Of a DNA stretch of 64,000 nt, positions 41,687 through 49,769 are shown in pieces. Position numbers and translations under genes: made by a program. Source of the DNA: Novosphingobium sp. G106 (GTDB lineage: Bacteria; Pseudomonadota; Alphaproteobacteria; Sphingomonadales; Sphingomonadaceae); NCBI RefSeq assembly GCF_019075875.1, contig NZ_JAHOOZ010000001.1, forward strand, positions 2,914,001 through 2,978,000, written 5' to 3'. Each line of letters opens with the position of its first letter. Position 1 is the first letter of the stretch. The notes under the pieces are model-generated. The model was not told where the DNA came from. It searched no databases and saw only the letters and a list, made by a program, of their open reading frames with translations.

Positions 41687-42775
41687 ATGAAAGTGGGACA
41701 ACAGCACTTCCGATCGATCTGGGTGGCGGACGGGAAAGTCCGCGTCATCGACCAGACGCGTCTGCCGCACGAATTTACGCCGGTGGCGCTGGAGACGCTC
41801 GACCAGGCCGCGACGGCGATCCGCGACATGTGGGTGCGCGGCGCGCCGTTGATCGGCGCAACGGCTGCCTACGGCATCGCCATCGCCATGGACAGCGACC
41901 CTAGCGATGCCGGCCTGCGCCGCGCCGTCGACCTGCTGATGGCGACGCGCCCGACCGCGGTGAACCTGCAATGGGCGCTCGAAGGCATGGAAGTGCATCT
42001 TGCCATCCTTCCGCCGGCCGAGCGCTTCCAGGCGGCCATGATCCGCGCCGCTGCGATCGCCGACGACGATGCCGCGATGAACGAGGCGATCGGTACGCAC
42101 GGCCTCGCGATCATCGAAGCCATCGCCGCGCGCAAGGCCGGTCCGGTCAATGTGCTGACCCATTGCAACGCCGGCTGGCTGGCAACGGTGGACTGGGGCA
42201 CGGCGACCGCGCCGATCTACAAGGCCCACGCGGCCGGCATCCCGCTCCACGTCTGGGTCGACGAGACCCGGCCGCGCAACCAGGGCGCGCATCTGACCGC
42301 CTGGGAAATGGCGAGCCACGGCATCCCGCATACGCTGATCGTCGACAATGCCGGCGGCCACCTGATGCAGCGCGGCGAGGTCGACATGGTGATCGTCGGC
42401 ACCGACCGCACGACCGCGCGCGGCGACGTCTGCAACAAGATCGGCACTTATCTGAAGGCGCTGGCCGCGCACGACAACGGCGTGCCCTTCTACGTCGCCC
42501 TGCCCTCCCCGACGATCGACTGGCGAGTGCAGGACGGGCTTGCGGAGATTCCGATCGAGGAACGCTCGGGCGACGAGGTTTCGCTGGTCCAGGGTAAGCT
42601 CGCCGACGGGACGGTCGCGCGGCTCAGGATCAGCCCCGAGGCGACGCCCGCGGCCAACCCCGCTTTCGACGTGACCCCGGCGCGCCTCGTCACCGGCCTC
42701 ATCACCGAGCGCGGCATAGCCCCGGCCAGCGCCGAGGGCTTGGCCGCGCTGTTCCCGGAGCGCGCCGTACGATGA
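41687..42775 (+). CDS. mtnA: S-methyl-5-thioribose-1-phosphate isomerase
   Basis: 362 residues from ATG 41687. eIF2B-alpha-like fold: [13 protein letters not shown], catalytic Cys in [32 protein letters not shown], and catalytic Asp in [20 protein letters not shown]. Isomerises methylthioribose-1-phosphate to methylthioribulose-1-phosphate. The stop overlaps the class II aldolase start (42772-42775). Genes of the full methionine salvage pathway (mtnK, mtnC, mtnD) are not present, so the pair may form a shortened salvage route. Confidence 0.95.
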   Translation: MKVGQQHFRSIWVADGKVRVIDQTRLPHEFTPVALETLDQAATAIRDMWVRGAPLIGATAAYGIAIAMDSDPSDAGLRRAVDLLMATRPTAVNLQWALEGMEVHLAILPPAERFQAAMIRAAAIADDDAAMNEAIGTHGLAIIEAIAARKAGPVNVLTHCNAGWLATVDWGTATAPIYKAHAAGIPLHVWVDETRPRNQGAHLTAWEMASHGIPHTLIVDNAGGHLMQRGEVDMVIVGTDRTTARGDVCNKIGTYLKALAAHDNGVPFYVALPSPTIDWRVQDGLAEIPIEERSGDEVSLVQGKLADGTVARLRISPEATPAANPAFDVTPARLVTGLITERGIAPASAEGLAALFPERAVR

Positions 42776-43425
42776 ACGAAGCGACCCTGCGCGCGGAAAT
42801 CGTCGCCTGCGCGCGCGAGCTCGACGCTTCGGGGCTCAACCGTGGATCCTCGGGCAATATCTCGGCCCGCTGCGGCAATGCCCTGCTTATCACGCCCTCG
42901 GCCATTCCCGCCAGCCAGCTCGAACCCGATATGCTGGAGCGGATGCCGCTCGACGGAACCGGTAGCTGGGACGGCCCGCTCAAACCCTCGAGCGAATGGC
43001 GGCTCCATATCGACCTTCTGCGCGCGCGCGGCGATTTCAACGCCATCGTGCATACCCATTCGCCCTTCGCCACGATCCTCTCGATCGCGCGCAAGCCGAT
43101 CCCCGCGATCCATTACATGATGGCCGCTTTCGGCGGACCCGAGATCCGCTGTTCCGACTATGCCTGCTACGGCACCCCCGCGCTCTCGGACGCGGTGCTG
43201 CACGCCCTGGGCGACATGGCCGGGTGCCTGATGGGCAATCACGGCATGATCGTCGGCGGCCCGAACCTCATACGCGCGGCATGGCTGGCGCACGAGCTCG
43301 AGGCCCTGGCGCACCAATATTTCCACGTGCTGCAGATCGGCGGCGGCCATGTCCTGGGCGCGGAGGACCTGGCCGAGACCGCCAGGGGCTTCGCCAGCTA
43401 TGGCGAGCAGGATCGCAGGGACTAG
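42772..43425 (+). CDS. Class II aldolase/adducin family protein (candidate methylthioribulose-1-phosphate aldolase or dehydratase)
   Basis: 217 residues. Zinc aldolase features: phosphate-binding [21 protein letters not shown] (split: [19 protein letters not shown]), catalytic Glu in KPSSEWRLH, zinc His pair in VHTHSPFAT and third His in [20 protein letters not shown] is conserved. Close to fuculose-1-phosphate aldolase-like enzymes. Co-translated with mtnA (ATGA), so the likely substrate is methylthioribulose-1-phosphate: either cleavage to DHAP plus methylthioacetaldehyde (DHAP shunt) or MtnB-type dehydration. Sequence alone does not separate these; the absence of mtnC/mtnD favours the aldolase. 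Confidence 0.85.
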   Translation: MNEATLRAEIVACARELDASGLNRGSSGNISARCGNALLITPSAIPASQLEPDMLERMPLDGTGSWDGPLKPSSEWRLHIDLLRARGDFNAIVHTHSPFATILSIARKPIPAIHYMMAAFGGPEIRCSDYACYGTPALSDAVLHALGDMAGCLMGNHGMIVGGPNLIRAAWLAHELEALAHQYFHVLQIGGGHVLGAEDLAETARGFASYGEQDRRD

Positions 43426-43480
43426 CTACGAATAGAGAATTGACGCAAACCGCTGACAAGCAAGGATTGCAGGCGACGGG

Positions 43481-44098
43481 ATGGAGGAAGCGGGCTCGGG
43501 ATCTGGCGACAACGGCTTGGCCGGGCTGTTCGCGCAGCACCGCGGCGAGTTGCTTCGCTTCCTGGTCGCACGCTGCGGCAGTGCCGACGATGCCGAGGAC
43601 CTGCTGCAGGAGCTCTGGATCAAGGCTAAAGGCCAGCCCGCCGGGCCGGTGAGCAACGGCCGCGCCTATCTGTTCCGTATGGCCAACAATCTCGTGCTCG
43701 ACCAGGCCCGCCTGCGCCGCCGCGCCATGGCGCGCGACCACTCGTGGCTCGCTGCCGATGGGCTCGCCGAAGGCACGGTAGAAGAACGTCCCGATCCCTC
43801 GGAAGGCGCCGATGAGGCGCTGGCGAAAACGCAGGAGGCAAGCCTGCTGCTGCAGGCCATCGCCGATCTTCCGCCCGGCGCCCAGCGCGCACTGCGGTTG
43901 CATCGTTTCGAAGGTCGGGGCCAGTCGGAAGTCGCGCAGATCATGGGAATCAGTCGTAGCGGCGTGGAGAAGCATCTCGCTGTCGCTATGAAACATTTGA
44001 GAAATTCACTGCGGAACTGCGGATGGTGGGACCCCGGGGCGTCTAAGCAACCGGAGGGTCCGGGAGAAGGAACACAGGCGACAGGGAAACGGTCATGA
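43481..44098 (+). CDS. ECF-type RNA polymerase sigma factor (FecI-like)
   Basis: 205 residues. Sigma region 2: FAQHRGELLRFLVARCGSADDAEDLLQELWIK (split: HRGELLRFLVARCG, ADDAEDLLQELWIK) and RAYLFRMANNLVLDQARLRRR (split: YLFRMANNLVLD, QARLRRR); region 4: LPPGAQRALRLHRFEG, QSEVAQIMGISRSGVEKH. FecI-type (iron-starvation) group. Its stop overlaps the fecR start by 4 bases (44095-44098). Controls transcription of the following receptor after signal through FecR. A C-terminal tail of about 25 Gly/Lys-rich residues is extra. Confidence 0.93.
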   Translation: MEEAGSGSGDNGLAGLFAQHRGELLRFLVARCGSADDAEDLLQELWIKAKGQPAGPVSNGRAYLFRMANNLVLDQARLRRRAMARDHSWLAADGLAEGTVEERPDPSEGADEALAKTQEASLLLQAIADLPPGAQRALRLHRFEGRGQSEVAQIMGISRSGVEKHLAVAMKHLRNSLRNCGWWDPGASKQPEGPGEGTQATGKRS

Positions 44099-45048
44099 GC
44101 GACGACGAAGACCGGATCATGAGCGAAGCGGCGGCCTGGCATGTAGCCAGTTCCGACGACGGGATGGACTGGGACGGTTTCACCGCCTGGCTCGAAGCCG
44201 ATTCGCGTCATTCCCACGCCTACAACGAACTGGTGCTCGTCGATTCCCTGATCGACGAGCACCGACCGATGCTGCTTTCCGCCGGTAATCGGAAAGCGGT
44301 CGGGGGGATCGCGGCTGAGCATGGCGCAGTAGTCAGGCGCCGGCATTGGGGACGCTGGGTCGGTGCCGCTATGGCCGCCTCGCTCGCCGCGGTCTTTCTC
44401 CTCCCGGCCATCTTCGCCCAGCCAACCGTCTATCGGACCACCGACAAGGCCCAGCAGATCGCGCTGGCCGACGGTTCGACCGTGACGCTGGCCCCGCACA
44501 GCCGCCTGTCGGTCGACGGGCGTGACAAGGATCAGCTGGCATTGGCCGGCGGCGCCTGGTTTGACATCAAGCACGATCCGAACCGGACGCTCGCGATCAC
44601 CGCGGGCGACGTAGAAATTCGCGACATCGGCACGCGTTTCGATGTCCAGACCGAGGACAAGGTAGTGCGCGTCGGTGTGGCCGAAGGCGTGGTTACCGTA
44701 GCATCGCAGGCCCTCTCGCAGCCGATCCGGCTCGAACGCGGCCGCAATCTGTTGTTCGATGGCGGGGACGGGACGGCACTGGTCACGCCGGCGACCGACC
44801 CCGCCATCGGCGCGTGGCGCAATGGCCGGTTGTCCTATGAGGATACACCTTTGCCACTGGTCCTCGACGATCTCTCCCGTTATGCCGGAGTGCATGTAAC
44901 GATGCCGGACAGCTTGCGGAGCCGGCGTTTCTCGGGGTCCTTGATAATCGGTAATGGAGAGGCGGCGATCCGCGACCTGGCGCAAGTCTTGGGCCTCCCG
45001 CTGGAGCGGACCGGCGATAGCTATCGCCTTGGCGAGCGGAGCCACTGA
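44095..45048 (+). CDS. FecR-family anti-sigma/sigma regulator
   Basis: 317 residues. DUF4880-type cytoplasmic N-terminus (AAWHVASSDDGMDWDGFTAWLEAD, split: AAWHVASSDDG, WDGFTAWLEADSRH), transmembrane segment at about 88-106 (WVGAAMAASLAAVFLLPAI), periplasmic FecR domain with ALADGSTVTLAPHSRLSV and IRDIGTRFDVQTEDKVVRVGVAEGVV (split: IRDIGTRFDVQ, RVGVAEGVVTV), and a short C-terminal STN/DUF4974-like end. Relays the state of the TonB receptor to the sigma factor. Its 3' end overlaps the receptor gene start by 95 bases in another frame. Confidence 0.92.
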   Translation: MSDDEDRIMSEAAAWHVASSDDGMDWDGFTAWLEADSRHSHAYNELVLVDSLIDEHRPMLLSAGNRKAVGGIAAEHGAVVRRRHWGRWVGAAMAASLAAVFLLPAIFAQPTVYRTTDKAQQIALADGSTVTLAPHSRLSVDGRDKDQLALAGGAWFDIKHDPNRTLAITAGDVEIRDIGTRFDVQTEDKVVRVGVAEGVVTVASQALSQPIRLERGRNLLFDGGDGTALVTPATDPAIGAWRNGRLSYEDTPLPLVLDDLSRYAGVHVTMPDSLRSRRFSGSLIIGNGEAAIRDLAQVLGLPLERTGDSYRLGERSH

Positions 45049-47329
45049 GGCCCGAGCTTCCGAAACCCGAGCGATAGACCTCTCCGCAGCGACGCTGCCG
45101 CAAGCGATTTCCGAACTTTCACTGGAAGCCGGAGTCACGATCGGCGGCGATCGCACGCTGCCCGCGCTCCGCACACGGCCGCTGCGCGGGCGGATGACGG
45201 TCGACGCGGCGCTGGCGAGGTTGCTGGCAGGCACCGACTATCGGGCGCGGCGGGTGGGCGAAACCGCCTGGCGGATCGAGCCCGCCCCCGCCCGCCCGGC
45301 GGCGCGCCCCCGCCTTACGCCGTCGCATCCGGTGGAAGAACCGCTGGAGGACCTTGCCGATGCCGCGCCGATCACGGTCACTGCGGCCAAGCGTGAGCAG
45401 CTGATTTCGCAAGTGCCGATGAACATCTCTGTCGTCACCCTGTCTGATGCAGACCGTCACGATCCGCTGCGCAGCACCGACTGGATCGCCAGCGAAGTGG
45501 AAGGCCTGACACAGGCCTCGGCCGGCCCGGGTCGCAATCGCATGTTCCTGCGCGGCATCGCCGACAGCCCGTTCAGCAACGAGAATCAGGCGACGGTCGC
45601 GATCCTGCTAAACGACGCCAGGCTGACCTACTCGGCGCCCGATCCCGGCATCCGACTGGTCGACGTCGAACGTGTGGAAGTGCTCAAGGGACCGCAGGGT
45701 TCGCTTTACGGTACGGGCGCCCTCGGCGGCACCTACAAGATCGTCACGCACCGCGCCGATCTCGACGAGTTCCAGCTTTCGGCCTCGCTTGGCGGGCAGG
45801 CCACCGCCGGCGGCACCGCCGGGCCAATGGGGACGACGGTGCTCAACCTGCCGTTCGCGTCTGGGCGGGCCGCCCTGCGCCTCGTTGGCTACGCGGCCTG
45901 GGAGCCAGGCTGGGTCGACACCGGCGCGCGCGCGAACAGTAATACCTCCGAGGTTCGCGGCGCCCGCGCCGAGCTCGGCGTCGCGCTGAGCGATGCCTGG
46001 CGGCTCGATGTCACCGGCTTCGGCCAGTGGCTCGACGTGCACGACAGCCAGTACGTCTACCAGCAAGGCGCACGCAGCCGGACGGCACAGATTCCCGAGC
46101 CGCACGAGACCGATCTCCAGCATCTCTCGCTGCGGCTGGCCGGCCCGGCCGGCAGCACGCAGGTCGTCGTGAGCAGCGCGCTTACCTGGCAGCACCTGAA
46201 CGATTCGCTCGACGCTACGCTGGGCGGGCCGGTCGCGATCAACCCGCGCAGTCTGCTCAACGATCGCCGCTATCGCGTCTGGGACAACGAAGTCCATGCG
46301 AATGGAGGGATCGGCAGCGTCGACTGGCTGGTCGGGATCTCCTACCTCCGGGCGCACCAGGCAGCGGTGCAGACGGTCACCTCGCTGGTCCCGTCCCCAC
46401 CGCTCCCGGTCGACGACGACCGCCGCGACACCACCGACGCGGCGATCTTCGGCGATCTGACGATACCCGTGACTGCCGGCATTGCGCTCGACCTGGGCGG
46501 ACGGCTGTACCACGGCAAGATCGACGAAAGGCGCGTGCTTCCCACAGGCCCGATATCCTTCCAGCAGGGCCGCACGGGCTTTACCCCGGGCATCTCGCTG
46601 TCGTGGCAACCGCGATCCTCGCGGCTGTTCTATATCCGCTACGGTACCGCCACACGCCAGGCCGGGCTCGACATCCGGCTGGGCGGCCAGCTCGAGCGCC
46701 TGCGCAGCGACGAGCTTTCGACGATCGAGGCCGGCTGGCGCGAGCGCAGCGACGCCGGCCGCCAGATCGACGTCAACCTGTTCTACACCTGGTGGAACCA
46801 CCTCCAGACGGACACGCTGTTTTCCGACGGCGCCTTACAGGAGACCAATGCCGGTCGTTCACGGATTCAGGGTATCGAACTGACTCTGGTGCAGCCCCTC
46901 GGCCGGTACTGGCGCCTGTCGCTCGGCGGGACCCTGCAGGATGCCGACCTCGTCCGCACCGAGAACGGCCTGCGGCTAGGTAACCGCCGGCTGCCGATCA
47001 TCCCCGATTATGCACTGCGCGGCTCGCTGCAGCATGAATTCCGGCTAGGACGCGCGGCCGCCTCGCTGCGCGCCCAGCTGCGCTACATCGGCCCTGCCCA
47101 CCTGAGCTTCGATCCCACGCTCGACCGCCCGGTCGGCCATATCCTCGAAAGCCAGCTCGAAGGCCACGCTGCGCTAGGCGGCTACGACCTGTCGCTGCGG
47201 GTCGAGAACCTGCTCAACCGCGCCACCGACACCTTCGCCTTCGGCAATCCGCTGCGCTTCTTCGCCAGCCGGCAATTCACCCCGCAGCGGCCGCGGACCG
47301 TGGTGCTTTCGCTGGTCAAGCACTTCTAG
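44954..47329 (+). CDS. TonB-dependent receptor with N-terminal STN signalling domain
   Basis: 791 residues. ATG 44954 gives a basic leader (MERRRSATWRK), hydrophobic core and an ARA-SE cleavage site at about residue 36, so the 95-base overlap with fecR seems real. The STN (secretin/TonB short N-terminal) domain at about 40-95 (IDLSAATLPQAISELSLEAG, split at PQAI) contacts FecR. Plug at about 120-250 with RVEVLKGPQGSLYGTGALGGTYKIVT (split: VEVLKGPQGSLYG, TGALGGTYKIVT), then a 22-strand barrel ending RPRTVVLSLVKHF with terminal Phe. Imports a large substrate using TonB energy and signals its presence to the sigma factor. Ligand unknown; the plug resembles receptors found in sphingomonads for siderophores or plant compounds. 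Confidence 0.93.
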   Translation: MERRRSATWRKSWASRWSGPAIAIALASGATEARASETRAIDLSAATLPQAISELSLEAGVTIGGDRTLPALRTRPLRGRMTVDAALARLLAGTDYRARRVGETAWRIEPAPARPAARPRLTPSHPVEEPLEDLADAAPITVTAAKREQLISQVPMNISVVTLSDADRHDPLRSTDWIASEVEGLTQASAGPGRNRMFLRGIADSPFSNENQATVAILLNDARLTYSAPDPGIRLVDVERVEVLKGPQGSLYGTGALGGTYKIVTHRADLDEFQLSASLGGQATAGGTAGPMGTTVLNLPFASGRAALRLVGYAAWEPGWVDTGARANSNTSEVRGARAELGVALSDAWRLDVTGFGQWLDVHDSQYVYQQGARSRTAQIPEPHETDLQHLSLRLAGPAGSTQVVVSSALTWQHLNDSLDATLGGPVAINPRSLLNDRRYRVWDNEVHANGGIGSVDWLVGISYLRAHQAAVQTVTSLVPSPPLPVDDDRRDTTDAAIFGDLTIPVTAGIALDLGGRLYHGKIDERRVLPTGPISFQQGRTGFTPGISLSWQPRSSRLFYIRYGTATRQAGLDIRLGGQLERLRSDELSTIEAGWRERSDAGRQIDVNLFYTWWNHLQTDTLFSDGALQETNAGRSRIQGIELTLVQPLGRYWRLSLGGTLQDADLVRTENGLRLGNRRLPIIPDYALRGSLQHEFRLGRAAASLRAQLRYIGPAHLSFDPTLDRPVGHILESQLEGHAALGGYDLSLRVENLLNRATDTFAFGNPLRFFASRQFTPQRPRTVVLSLVKHF

Positions 47330-47419
47330 GCAAGCGCGTGACTGCGGTCCGTCCGCAAGCGTGGCGTCTTAGTTCCTGAAACTGCCGGACAACCGACAGC
47401 CTGGGAACGGATACGAACC

Positions 47420-48316
47420 ATGGACGCTGGCCTAGACGTTCGCCGCGCAGCCGCTATGCGGCTTGCAGCGAGCTGTCCGGCGAGCGAGTACGCTGGCGTC
47501 GCCGCAAAACGCGCCCGGCGCCCCCGGATCAGCCTCTGTGCCGACGATTTTGCCCATTCGCGCGGGACCAGCGAGGTTATCGTCAATCTCGCCCATGGCC
47601 GGCGGATCAACGCTATTAGCTGCATGACCGTGCGGCCCGGCTGGCGCAGCGACGCCCGCCTGCTTTCGGGCCTTGAACAACACTGCGAAATCGGCCTGCA
47701 ACTCGTCCTCAGCGACGAGCGCCCACTGACTGCGATGCCCGGCTATGCGGCCGCAGGAACGATGCCGCCGCTGTCGATCCTGACAAGCCTCCCGATGAGC
47801 GCACAGCTGACCGGTGAAATCGCAGTCGAAGTGGCCCGGCAGTTCGATGCCTTTTCCCAAGTCGTCGGCAGGCCGCCCGACTTCGTTACCAGCCACGGAC
47901 ACATGCACCAGCTCCCCGTGCTTCGCGAAGTGATCCTGGAGGAGGCCGTCTGGCGTGCGCCCGAGGCTTGGCTGCGTTCCTGCGGCGACAGGCCGCTGGC
48001 GCTCCTGCGCCGCGGCTTCCGCGGCAAGGCGATGCGCAGCGCCTGGCATTCGTACGGCTACACGGACATCGCGCGCGGCTTCGGGCTCGAGACCAACCAC
48101 AGCTTCGCCGGCCACTACGACTATTCGGAAAGCTTCGCCGCGGCATTCCCGCGCTTTTTCGACGGTGCCAGCGATCACCATGTGATCATGCTGCACCCGG
48201 GCGCCGCCGACCGGGCGGACGATCCCATCGCCGAGGCCAGGGTGCGCGAAGCAGCCTTTCTCGAATGCTATCGGCCGCCGGAAATCGCGGCATCGCCAGT
48301 CGCGGCGGTCGCCTGA
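47420..48316 (+). CDS. ChbG/HpnK (YdjC-like) carbohydrate deacetylase
   Basis: 298 residues from ATG 47420, 90 bases after the receptor. YdjC-type deacetylase: RISLCADDFAHSRGTSEVI (Asp-Asp metal/catalytic pair) after about 33 residues, GLQLVLSDERPL, VTSHGHMHQLP with the metal His residues, and MLHPGA near the end. Family members remove acetyl groups from chito-oligosaccharides or from lipid-linked sugars (HpnK in hopanoid glycosylation). No hopanoid genes are nearby. The HxG motif GLH of the family reads GLQ here, so one metal contact may be changed. Confidence 0.82.
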   Translation: MDAGLDVRRAAAMRLAASCPASEYAGVAAKRARRPRISLCADDFAHSRGTSEVIVNLAHGRRINAISCMTVRPGWRSDARLLSGLEQHCEIGLQLVLSDERPLTAMPGYAAAGTMPPLSILTSLPMSAQLTGEIAVEVARQFDAFSQVVGRPPDFVTSHGHMHQLPVLREVILEEAVWRAPEAWLRSCGDRPLALLRRGFRGKAMRSAWHSYGYTDIARGFGLETNHSFAGHYDYSESFAAAFPRFFDGASDHHVIMLHPGAADRADDPIAEARVREAAFLECYRPPEIAASPVAAVA

Positions 48317-48317
48317 C

Positions 48318-49520
48318 TCAATGGGTAGCGATCAGCCTTAGACCGAAGACCACGGCATTCGCCCGCGTCCGGTCGGCGCCGGGATGAAGCAGCCACTGGA
48401 CGTCGGGCTGGACCGAGAGGCCGTGGCCGAGCGCGTGCTGATAGGTCAGCTCCAGCGCGGTCTCCGAACCCACGTCTGGACCCGCTGCACCATTGGCGAC
48501 CGCATGCGCGACCGCCACGCCCAGGCTGTCTTCCGGGTGCTTGTCCCAGAAGCCCGTCGTGACCAGGCCGCCGCCGACGTAGCGCGTGACCGGCGCTGTC
48601 GCCTTGTCGGCAATGCCGAGGCGCACCCAGCCGTCGAGACGCGCACCCTGCGCTTCGCCGCCCTCCGGATCGGCCGGTTTGCCAGCCAGCGTGCTCTCGA
48701 CAATGGCAAAGCCGCCGGTGCTGCCACGATGATCGCCGGTGCCGTCGATACGGGGAAGCTGCGCGCTATGGCGCCAGGCACCAAACGCAATACGGTGGCT
48801 CTTGCCGGTCCAGTCGACCTCGGCAATCGAGAAAGTACCCGTACCGTCGCCGAATTTCCACGACAGCCGGCGGGGATGATCGGGATCGCCGGGGCGGCCG
48901 GTGAACAGGCCGACGCGCAGCTTGAGGCCGCTTGCCTCATCGGTCAGGAAGCCGGTGACGCCAAGCGCTGTGTTCGGCACCGCACCGCTGCCGTTGAGGC
49001 CGCTGCTCGACAGCTCTGGTCCCGTCCCGTGCGAGGAACCGAGAAACAGCGCGCCCACATTTTGCTCGTCGAAGTCGGCATTGGTATCCATGACGCCCGC
49101 CTTGATCGCGACGCGGCCCGAACCGTATTGCAACCAGGCGTTGATCGGCCGAACCATGCGCGTCGCAGCGATGTTGCTGACGCCCTGTAGATCGCCCAGT
49201 GGGCCAGAGATGCCTTCCCCCGAATAGACTGTGACCCCGGCCATGCCGGTCAGGCCGGGAACGCCCAGCGGCGCGCCGTCGAGCAGCAGCGAGAGATTGA
49301 GCTGACCCGTGGCGCCGCTCTCGTCGCCGTCTTCGGACGTGCTGACCATGCCGTCGATCATCAGACTGGTGTCCAAGGCCAAGCCACCGTCGGCAGCCGA
49401 GGCCACGGTCGGGAAAGCCACCGCGGCGAGCGATAATCCCAGCCTGGAACAGCCGCGCTGTAAACCTTGATGGTTAAAGCGGTTGCCGCCAGTCTGACGA
49501 GGTGCAAGAAAGTTGCACAT
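48318..49520 (-). CDS. OprB-like carbohydrate porin
   Basis: 400 residues from ATG 49520. Signal sequence with hydrophobic part RLGLSLAAVAFPTVASA-AD, cut at about residue 42, which is long; the true start could lie further in, but no better codon is visible. The mature protein is rich in alternating-strand segments: GTGTFSIAEVDWTGK, SRRLSWKFGDGT-like turns, GWVRLGIADK, VGGGLVTTGFWD and ALELTYQHALGHGLSVQPDVQWLLHPG (split: ALELTYQHALG, LSVQPDVQWLLHPG), which is the typical OprB C-terminal strand set. Ends in LRLIATH rather than an aromatic residue. Forms an outer-membrane channel, likely for sugars. Confidence 0.85.
   Translation of the reverse strand: MCNFLAPRQTGGNRFNHQGLQRGCSRLGLSLAAVAFPTVASAADGGLALDTSLMIDGMVSTSEDGDESGATGQLNLSLLLDGAPLGVPGLTGMAGVTVYSGEGISGPLGDLQGVSNIAATRMVRPINAWLQYGSGRVAIKAGVMDTNADFDEQNVGALFLGSSHGTGPELSSSGLNGSGAVPNTALGVTGFLTDEASGLKLRVGLFTGRPGDPDHPRRLSWKFGDGTGTFSIAEVDWTGKSHRIAFGAWRHSAQLPRIDGTGDHRGSTGGFAIVESTLAGKPADPEGGEAQGARLDGWVRLGIADKATAPVTRYVGGGLVTTGFWDKHPEDSLGVAVAHAVANGAAGPDVGSETALELTYQHALGHGLSVQPDVQWLLHPGADRTRANAVVFGLRLIATH
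49502..49518. promoter_or_regulatory. Palindrome GTGCAA-N5-TTGCAC at the porin start
   Basis: Six-base perfect arms with a 5-base spacer, located directly at the overlapping divergent starts of the porin (49520, minus) and the small exported protein (49519, plus). It could be an operator blocking both, or a chance palindrome. Confidence 0.35.
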
Positions 49521-49731
49521 GATCCGCAATAGTCTCCTGTTCTCGCTCATCGCCTGCTCCGCATTCGTGCCGGTGGCCGTCTCGGCCGCACCTGCGGAGC
49601 GTTCGGTTTCGGCGCCGACGGTCAGCGCTCTGTGTGGTGTCCGCGCTTACGAGCGGCGCACCCAGGGGGGCACGCTGTCGCCTCGGCAGCGCGAACGGTG
49701 CAAGCTGGCGGGTACCCGGACTCAGCGCTGA
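49519..49731 (+). CDS. Small exported protein (about 70 aa)
   Basis: Starts at ATG 49519. A clear Sec signal peptide (MIRNSLLFSLIACSAFVPVAVSA, split: MIRNSLLFSLIACS, AFVPVAVSA) is followed by a 47-residue basic mature part with one Cys pair-like spacing (SALCGVRAYERR ... QRERCKLAGTR), which may form a disulfide. No known family. The ATG lies within the same CATG as the divergent porin start, so at least one of the two starts may be wrongly chosen. No strong ribosome site: GAGG is 19 bases upstream. Confidence 0.5.
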   Translation: MIRNSLLFSLIACSAFVPVAVSAAPAERSVSAPTVSALCGVRAYERRTQGGTLSPRQRERCKLAGTRTQR

Positions 49732-49769
49732 TCAGAGCGCTTTCCCGGTTGTGACCGAATATCCAGGCG

